Of a DNA stretch of 64,000 bases, positions 58,907 to 64,000 are shown in pieces; position 1 is the first letter of the stretch, and each line of letters opens with the position of its first letter. The DNA lies in the NCBI RefSeq assembly GCF_000420065.1, contig NZ_ATUF01000002.1:310001-374000 (forward strand), in the 5' to 3' direction. The position numbers and the translations under genes are program-made. This stretch comes from Varibaculum cambriense DSM 15806 (GTDB lineage Bacteria > Actinomycetota > Actinomycetes > Actinomycetales > Actinomycetaceae). The notes under the pieces are model-generated. The model had not been told where the DNA came from. It did no database searches and worked only from the letters and a program-made list of their open reading frames with translations.

Positions 58907-61900
58907 ATGAAAGTTTCGTTCAAGCAAACCCTGGCTCTACTGTTGGCACTGGCATTGATACTTCCGGCGGCAGTGATACTTTCCCGGCCGCTAACAGCTG
59001 ACGCCGCGGAAACCAGCAAATACCAAAATTCCATGGAACTGGAACCAGTGAAGCTTCCTGCTGACACAACGACGGCAAAGTTCGTAGAGAATCCGAAGCA
59101 GCCAGCTATTTACACTTTGCGCAGCGACTATCGGGTTGAGAGAGACGGAGACTATGCCATCAACTATCAGCCCTATGTGGCAAGCGTGGGGGAAGCCGCT
59201 ACCCCAGAAGAACGAGCCAAGGTAAATAAGACTATTAACCTCCCGGATTTCCTGGGTTACAATAAGCCCAAGGATAACGGAGCCCCCTTAAACGATTTTC
59301 TTATTACCTATCAGAAAGTTGTTGATGAAGCTAAAACCGTTACCTCGCCCAGTGGCGATGATGTATGCGGAAAGGCCTATCAGAAAACTCGATCCTTTGA
59401 CTACCCGGCTGCAAAAAATAACGTCAAGATTAAGCATGTTTTTCAAGACATCAATGATTTTGACAAATACGGTCCAAAACCCGGGGAAACAAAAATAACT
59501 GAAACTACCCAGGAAGGTAGCGTCGGTTCCGATCTAAAAGTTACGCCTTTAGATAAAGATCAAATAACGGGTTTTATTCCAGAAGCTGATTCTATTACGG
59601 TACAAGTTCCCCAAGACACTACGAATTTTTCCGTGGAATACCGTTACAACCGTAACCACTATGACGTCACTTTCGACACTGATGGGGGTACGGAAGTTCC
59701 TTCCCGTACTCTGTACTACGGACAGGTCATCCCCACCCTCGAGAAAAAAGATATCCCCACTAAAGTGGGAGCCACCTTCCAAGGTTGGAAGCCTTCGATG
59801 GACCTAAAAGATGAATCTGGCAAGACCTTTAAGGCCGGCGAAGTTATTAAAGACAGCAACGGTAAGGCGATTGAAGATTTAAACGCCAAGCTGATTATGC
59901 CGGCTGAAAACGTCAAGTTCACTGCGGTGTGGGAAAATAACAAGAAGGCAGATTATGCAGTGCAGTTCTGGACGGAAAAGGCCGACTACCCCGAGGGGGC
60001 TTCTCTTTTAGACAAATATGACTTCGTAGGTACCCATGTTTATAGGGGTCAGGCCACCGGTACTCGTCCAGACCTTGCAAAGGAGACGGTAAAAGGGGTG
60101 GAGTTTCCGGATCTAGATCAGGCACGGTTAAATAAAATATGGAACAACCAAAAATTTTACCGCGACGCCTTCCTTTACCTTAATAAATTTTATACATACA
60201 ATAAAGTTTTAACCGATAAAGAAAACGCTGATCCAAATAGCCCAGCTGATCCAAATAGCCCAAACGTAAAGGCGGTTTCTTCCACCGGCAAAACCGTCTA
60301 TAACATCTATTACGACCGCCAGGTGTATGACCTTTACTTTACGAAGTCAAATGCTAAACCAGATGAAGCTACTTTCTATCCCGAAATTTGGAGACACGGC
60401 GAAAAGTTAGGGGAACCAGGAAACCCCTACCACTTTAAGGCCCGGTTTAACCAGTTGATGACAGAGTGGCCAGATGACGCCCAGGAAACCAAGGGTTTCT
60501 CCGAGGGTAAGCAAAGTTTTGGGTGGGGACCAAACTTCGCTAATCCACAATGGATTTACCGTGACACCCCTCCCTACCGGCTATCGGCTGAAGATTTCCT
60601 AGATATGGCAGCCTACAACCAGAAGGGTGGTTACACTAACGAGATTGATGCCGGAAATGGCGTCACCCTGAAGGTCAACTGGCTTGCTAACCCGAAAACT
60701 TTCACTACTCTTTCCTTTGGTATCGAACAAAGGGGTGGCCCCAAAGAAAACACCCAGCCAATGCCTCACCACATGGACTTTTGGATGGATGGGTTTGAGC
60801 CCGGAGAGACCATCATTGACTATAATCTTTATCGAACCAAGTCGGATACCGAATCGGAATCCTATGGGCACAAGTATCCACAGGTGCAGGGCTTTACCCC
60901 TTACAACCGATCCGAAGTCTCGAAGCAGCTTGACCCGGATGAGCTTGCTGCTACGAACGATGAGCGGAAAGAGACAACTCCCCTTCCTAACGAAACGGTA
61001 ATAGACCCCTATGGCAACGAAAAAACCAAGGGCGATATGCAGTTTATGCGCACCTTCTTTAACCGTACCGATGAATTCGGCGACCCAGCAGACCCAGACG
61101 ATCCCGGGTTTGATAAAAATGGCTATATTCGCTTTAAGTACCACCGGAATAAGTACAAGTTGCGGTTCAACAATGATCCCGCAAATCTCAAGGACGACAG
61201 TGAGTACAACGACACCAATCAGACAGACGTCTTCTACCAAAAACCCTTAAAGGATTTAAAACTAGATGACCCGCAGACCTTAGTGAAACTAGGTCTGAGC
61301 GATCTGGTGGAAAAAGATGACGAGGGAAATGATCGGATTAAGAGACCTAAGGGACTGGCGCCCCAAATGGTATTTAAGGGTTGGGCGCTAGACCCGGCGG
61401 GGCAGAAACTGGTTTGGGAAAACAAGGAAACTATGCCCGCGCACAACCTGGTGCTCTACGCCAAGTGGGGGGAGCCGGACTATAAGTGGAAGGTAACCTT
61501 CGATCCCAATGGGGGCAAGCTAGATCCCATTGAGGAAAAGAATGTTACCACCGCCCCTAAGACCATTAGGGAAGGCGATATTGCCGACCAAAAAGAAGTC
61601 ACCTACGCGAAAAAGGGTGAAAACGAAGGGGACAAGCAAGTCTTTACTGTAGTGCAGCGGCAAAAACTGGTACAACCGAAAAAACCAACCCGGAAAGGCC
61701 ATAGCTTCATGGGTTGGGAGGTACTGCGCTATCAGAAAGATGCCAATACCGGCGAATACACCGACAAAGTGGACACCTCTTATCGGGACACCTATAAAGT
61801 TCCGGAACTTTACTCCTACGGTAACGACGTAGTAAGTCCCATTTACCTGAAAGCCATTTGGGTAAAAAATGATATGCAGGATGTAAAGGTTTTCCACCAC

Positions 61901-63706
61901 TTCTTGGATAACAATCTCGCAATTGATAAGACCGTGAAGGATAATCCGGCTATAGAAACTAAAGGAAACCAGCGCGCCGATAAATACGTGGCCGCCATTG
62001 GTTCTAAGCAAGATGCCAAATGGATTTTGGCTTCCGATGAAGAAATGCGGAACACCAAAGACGAAGAAACTAAAAAACTCTATGAGGATTATCAAAAGCT
62101 GGCTGACGAGCTTGGTAACGGTAACCGGGCAACGAAAGGTAACACCTATTTCCAGACGCTTAGGGTAGAACCGAAACAGATTCTAGAAGACGGGAAGTTA
62201 GTTGATAATCCGAAAGCCAAGGACAATGAGTTCCACTTCTTCTATCGACCCTTCCGGACCCGTGATTACAAGGTCAACTATGTGGACCAAAGAGCTAAGG
62301 CAGAGCTGGCGAAAGCCACTACCGATGCGGAAAAGAACGCAATTATAAAGAAATACCGCATCCTGGATCAAAAACCAGTCACCAGTGGGGCGCGGCATTA
62401 CGATGCTTGCAACTACAAGCCGATAAACGGCTGGAGGCTGACTTCAGATCCGCAGCAGCAGCTCTTCTACGATGTAGATGAAGATACCAATGAATTCAAA
62501 GGAATCAATGGTACCGGTTCCGATGAGATTACCTTCTACTATCAGGATGTAAGAGTCATCGAGGTGCCGAAAGACGAAAAGACTCCGGACGGATATGTCC
62601 GGGTAACCTTTAAGGCCAGTGAGGGCGGCTCCTTCGGCACAGATAAAGATGGAAAACCCATTAAGGAAATTAATTACGATGTACTGAAGGGTCTTAAGTC
62701 TGACCTGCTCCCAGTTCCCCAGGAATTGGAGAATGGAAAGCAGCCGGATGAAAACAAGTACTATCTCACTCCGGAAGAGGGCAAGAGCTTTAAAAAGTGG
62801 GATGGGGAACCGCTTTTAGCGCCAGGTACCCCAATCACAAAAGGCCATACCTTTACCGCACAGTTCGATTGGTCAGATCTGATGACTAAAGGGGTGGCAA
62901 CTACCGAGTCCTTTAAGGCTCCCGATGGCACCTGGATCAATAATTTCGTGCCCACTCTGAAGGAGCTGAAAGCAGCTATTCAACTGCAGAGTAAAGACAA
63001 AACCAAGATAACGAAGCTGCCTGAGGACGCGACGGTAGAGTTCGTAGATGATCAAGGTAACGTAGTAAAAACCCCGGATGATCTCTACAAGTTGGTAAAA
63101 GAAGAACCGGATTCAAAAGAACTTGTACGCAAAGTAATCCTGAAAGCAAAAGTCAAGTTTGCGGGCAGAGAAAAGATTGAAGAAATCGATCTGCCGATAA
63201 GGGTTTATAAGAACCGGTACGATGCGTCCCCTACGGGAGCTATGCCGGACTTCTTGAAGCAGGCAACCGGTCCTCATGGCGATTTGGCGAAACTCTTGGA
63301 GGGCAAGCCCTATGTCAAGGTGACCGTGAATCCCACCAGCCACCTGAGCCATCTCCACGCTAAGAGCTATTGGGTGAATCCCAAGGCTTTGGTAGAGATT
63401 CCCGAGATAGCAGTCAGTGATAAAGATAAGGCCGCATCCGGGTTTAAACAGTGGAGCGCGAATAAGGCTGCCCAAAATGAGGGCCAGGCTAAGCACGGAG
63501 TTTATGACTTCGGCAAGCGCCACAAGTTCACCGAGGACACGGTGATTGCTCCGGTCTTTGTTAAGAAAGTTATAGTGCCCGCCAAGCCAATAGTGTCGCC
63601 CGGCCCGGTGACTGGGGCTAACGGGTTGCTCTTCCTCTATGCGGCAGCTTTGTTTACCGCAGTTGGCGGCGTGGTGTTAATGCGCAGAAAATGGGCAAAA
63701 CACTAA
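58907..63706 (+). CDS. Giant cell-wall surface protein with InlB B-type repeats and sortase-like tail
   Basis: 1599 residues from ATG at 58907; this start puts the basic signal sequence (MKVSFKQTLALLLALALILP) at the N terminus, cleaved near ADA-AE. The body has several Listeria-Bacteroides (InlB B) repeat-like modules: YDVTFDTDGGTEVP with FQGWKP, WKVTFDPNGGKLDP with FMGWEV, YVRVTFKASEGGSFG with FKKWDG, plus degenerate ones such as YKLRFNNDP. Two cysteines (DVCGK, DACNY) stand out. The C terminus has SPGPVTGANG, a hydrophobic segment (LLFLYAAALFTAVGGVVLM) and RRKWAKH, the order of a sortase signal, with G-P-V-T-G in place of LPXTG. A role in adhesion is inferred. An 18-bp duplication is at 60227. 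Confidence 0.85.
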   Translation: MKVSFKQTLALLLALALILPAAVILSRPLTADAAETSKYQNSMELEPVKLPADTTTAKFVENPKQPAIYTLRSDYRVERDGDYAINYQPYVASVGEAATPEERAKVNKTINLPDFLGYNKPKDNGAPLNDFLITYQKVVDEAKTVTSPSGDDVCGKAYQKTRSFDYPAAKNNVKIKHVFQDINDFDKYGPKPGETKITETTQEGSVGSDLKVTPLDKDQITGFIPEADSITVQVPQDTTNFSVEYRYNRNHYDVTFDTDGGTEVPSRTLYYGQVIPTLEKKDIPTKVGATFQGWKPSMDLKDESGKTFKAGEVIKDSNGKAIEDLNAKLIMPAENVKFTAVWENNKKADYAVQFWTEKADYPEGASLLDKYDFVGTHVYRGQATGTRPDLAKETVKGVEFPDLDQARLNKIWNNQKFYRDAFLYLNKFYTYNKVLTDKENADPNSPADPNSPNVKAVSSTGKTVYNIYYDRQVYDLYFTKSNAKPDEATFYPEIWRHGEKLGEPGNPYHFKARFNQLMTEWPDDAQETKGFSEGKQSFGWGPNFANPQWIYRDTPPYRLSAEDFLDMAAYNQKGGYTNEIDAGNGVTLKVNWLANPKTFTTLSFGIEQRGGPKENTQPMPHHMDFWMDGFEPGETIIDYNLYRTKSDTESESYGHKYPQVQGFTPYNRSEVSKQLDPDELAATNDERKETTPLPNETVIDPYGNEKTKGDMQFMRTFFNRTDEFGDPADPDDPGFDKNGYIRFKYHRNKYKLRFNNDPANLKDDSEYNDTNQTDVFYQKPLKDLKLDDPQTLVKLGLSDLVEKDDEGNDRIKRPKGLAPQMVFKGWALDPAGQKLVWENKETMPAHNLVLYAKWGEPDYKWKVTFDPNGGKLDPIEEKNVTTAPKTIREGDIADQKEVTYAKKGENEGDKQVFTVVQRQKLVQPKKPTRKGHSFMGWEVLRYQKDANTGEYTDKVDTSYRDTYKVPELYSYGNDVVSPIYLKAIWVKNDMQDVKVFHHFLDNNLAIDKTVKDNPAIETKGNQRADKYVAAIGSKQDAKWILASDEEMRNTKDEETKKLYEDYQKLADELGNGNRATKGNTYFQTLRVEPKQILEDGKLVDNPKAKDNEFHFFYRPFRTRDYKVNYVDQRAKAELAKATTDAEKNAIIKKYRILDQKPVTSGARHYDACNYKPINGWRLTSDPQQQLFYDVDEDTNEFKGINGTGSDEITFYYQDVRVIEVPKDEKTPDGYVRVTFKASEGGSFGTDKDGKPIKEINYDVLKGLKSDLLPVPQELENGKQPDENKYYLTPEEGKSFKKWDGEPLLAPGTPITKGHTFTAQFDWSDLMTKGVATTESFKAPDGTWINNFVPTLKELKAAIQLQSKDKTKITKLPEDATVEFVDDQGNVVKTPDDLYKLVKEEPDSKELVRKVILKAKVKFAGREKIEEIDLPIRVYKNRYDASPTGAMPDFLKQATGPHGDLAKLLEGKPYVKVTVNPTSHLSHLHAKSYWVNPKALVEIPEIAVSDKDKAASGFKQWSANKAAQNEGQAKHGVYDFGKRHKFTEDTVIAPVFVKKVIVPAKPIVSPGPVTGANGLLFLYAAALFTAVGGVVLMRRKWAKH
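60227..60262 (+). repeat. Perfect 18-bp tandem duplication inside the surface protein gene
   Basis: GCTGATCCAAATAGCCCA occurs twice in direct succession, encoding ADPNSP twice. It keeps the reading frame, so copy-number change would alter protein length by six residues per unit. Confidence 0.85.
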
Positions 63707-63746
63707 CCGGCAAAGCTGGCAATAACCCCTGAGGGTAAAACTAACT

Positions 63747-63784
63747 AAGGGTGGGGACGCGACTTCCGTCGCGTCCCCACCCTT
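63747..63784. terminator. Bidirectional hairpin between surface protein and hsp20 genes
   Basis: AAGGGTGGGGACGCGAC, loop TTCC, exact complement: a perfect 17-bp stem between convergent genes. A-rich sequence follows on the plus side and gives a T-run entering the stem on the minus side. Confidence 0.75.
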
Positions 63785-63837
63785 AAAAAATTATTTACTG
63801 CTCCCGAGATCTACTGCCCATGGGGCGTAATCCCCCA

Positions 63838-64000
63838 CTAATCGGCGTCATTGAGAATCTCGCCGCTGCCCTCTATTTGGCGAGTACCACGCAGCACCGC
63901 AATCTTGCGAGGCTTAGCTTCTTCCGCCACCGGGATAACCAGCTTGAGGACTCCATCGACATATTCCGCCTCTACCTGGTCAAGAGCCACCCCCTTACCT
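63838..64000 (-). CDS. Hsp20/alpha-crystallin small heat-shock protein, C-terminal fragment (runs off window)
   Basis: The last 54 codons of a minus-strand gene are present: VALDQVEAEYVDGVLKLVIP, then VAEEAKPRKIAVLRG and a short tail ending in NDAD before the stop TAG at 63838. AEYVDGVLKLVIP is the conserved end of the alpha-crystallin domain (A-x-x-x-n-GVL-x-(I/L)-x-x-P), and IAV is a relative of the C-terminal I-x-I/V motif used for oligomer assembly. Small Hsps hold unfolding proteins for DnaK and ClpB. The N-terminal part and promoter are outside. Confidence 0.88.
   Translation of the reverse strand, partial: GKGVALDQVEAEYVDGVLKLVIPVAEEAKPRKIAVLRGTRQIEGSGEILNDAD

Overview
The window reads as chromosomal DNA of a moderate-GC actinobacterium. 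Gene content and style (SpaA/Cna_B-type and BspA-type giant surface proteins, HspR/HAIR heat-shock control, DUF3027 beside a cold-shock gene, DtxR with the iron-type cysteine, eukaryote-like NADP-isocitrate dehydrogenase) fit the family Actinomycetaceae; a Varibaculum-like organism is my best guess, by inference only. No rRNA, tRNA, insertion sequence, phage or CRISPR array was seen.

Layout. (1) 1-8425, minus strand: a giant secreted adhesin whose reading frame is split by an 8-base poly-G tract. The N-terminal half (leucine-rich repeats) ends 32 codons after the tract, and the remainder (MucBP-like and SpaA-like domains) stays open in another frame to the window edge. (2) 8426-10931: a repeat-rich zone around one AbiEi/DUF559-like gene, carrying three arrays of a 19-bp tandem repeat and one degenerate 23/24-bp array; the 19-bp family recurs at 33559. 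(3) 10932-16833: NlpC/P60 hydrolase, dtxR, serC, NCS2 purine permease, DUF3027 and cold-shock genes. (4) 16966-22824: a TPM-TPM-PspA cluster, likely an envelope-stress module. (5) 23035-28395: carA-carB-tauE/safE. (6) 28595-33441: galactofuranose/polysaccharide cluster (GT2, Alg14-like, Alg13-like, glf, wzm, wzt). (7) 33805-39657: fba, then pyrE-SDR-TrmH, divergent xth, and a TetR regulator with a serine hydrolase. (8) 39942-48038: clpB and dnaK-grpE-dnaJ-hspR plus a membrane protein, with HspR operators (HAIR) before clpB and dnaK. (9) 48441-51101: GNAT, aldo/keto reductase, polysaccharide deacetylase. (10) 51449-57739: pgi, a fused double-domain phosphofructokinase, an HTH-less LacI-like sensor protein, and icd. 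(11) 57933-64000: an alpha/beta hydrolase, a second giant surface protein with a sortase-like tail, and the 3' end of an hsp20 gene.

Themes. Central metabolism genes (fba, pfk, pgi, icd, serC, pyrE, carAB) are interleaved with chaperones and with cell-surface functions. The most unusual observations are the homopolymer-controlled adhesin, a second poly-G tract in the ribosome-binding region of a long TetR gene, the dispersed 19-bp repeat family, the eukaryote-like PFK with a degenerate second half downstream of a DNA-binding-less LacI protein, and the two-paralogue TPM/PspA module. Long near-perfect hairpins mark several convergent gene junctions.
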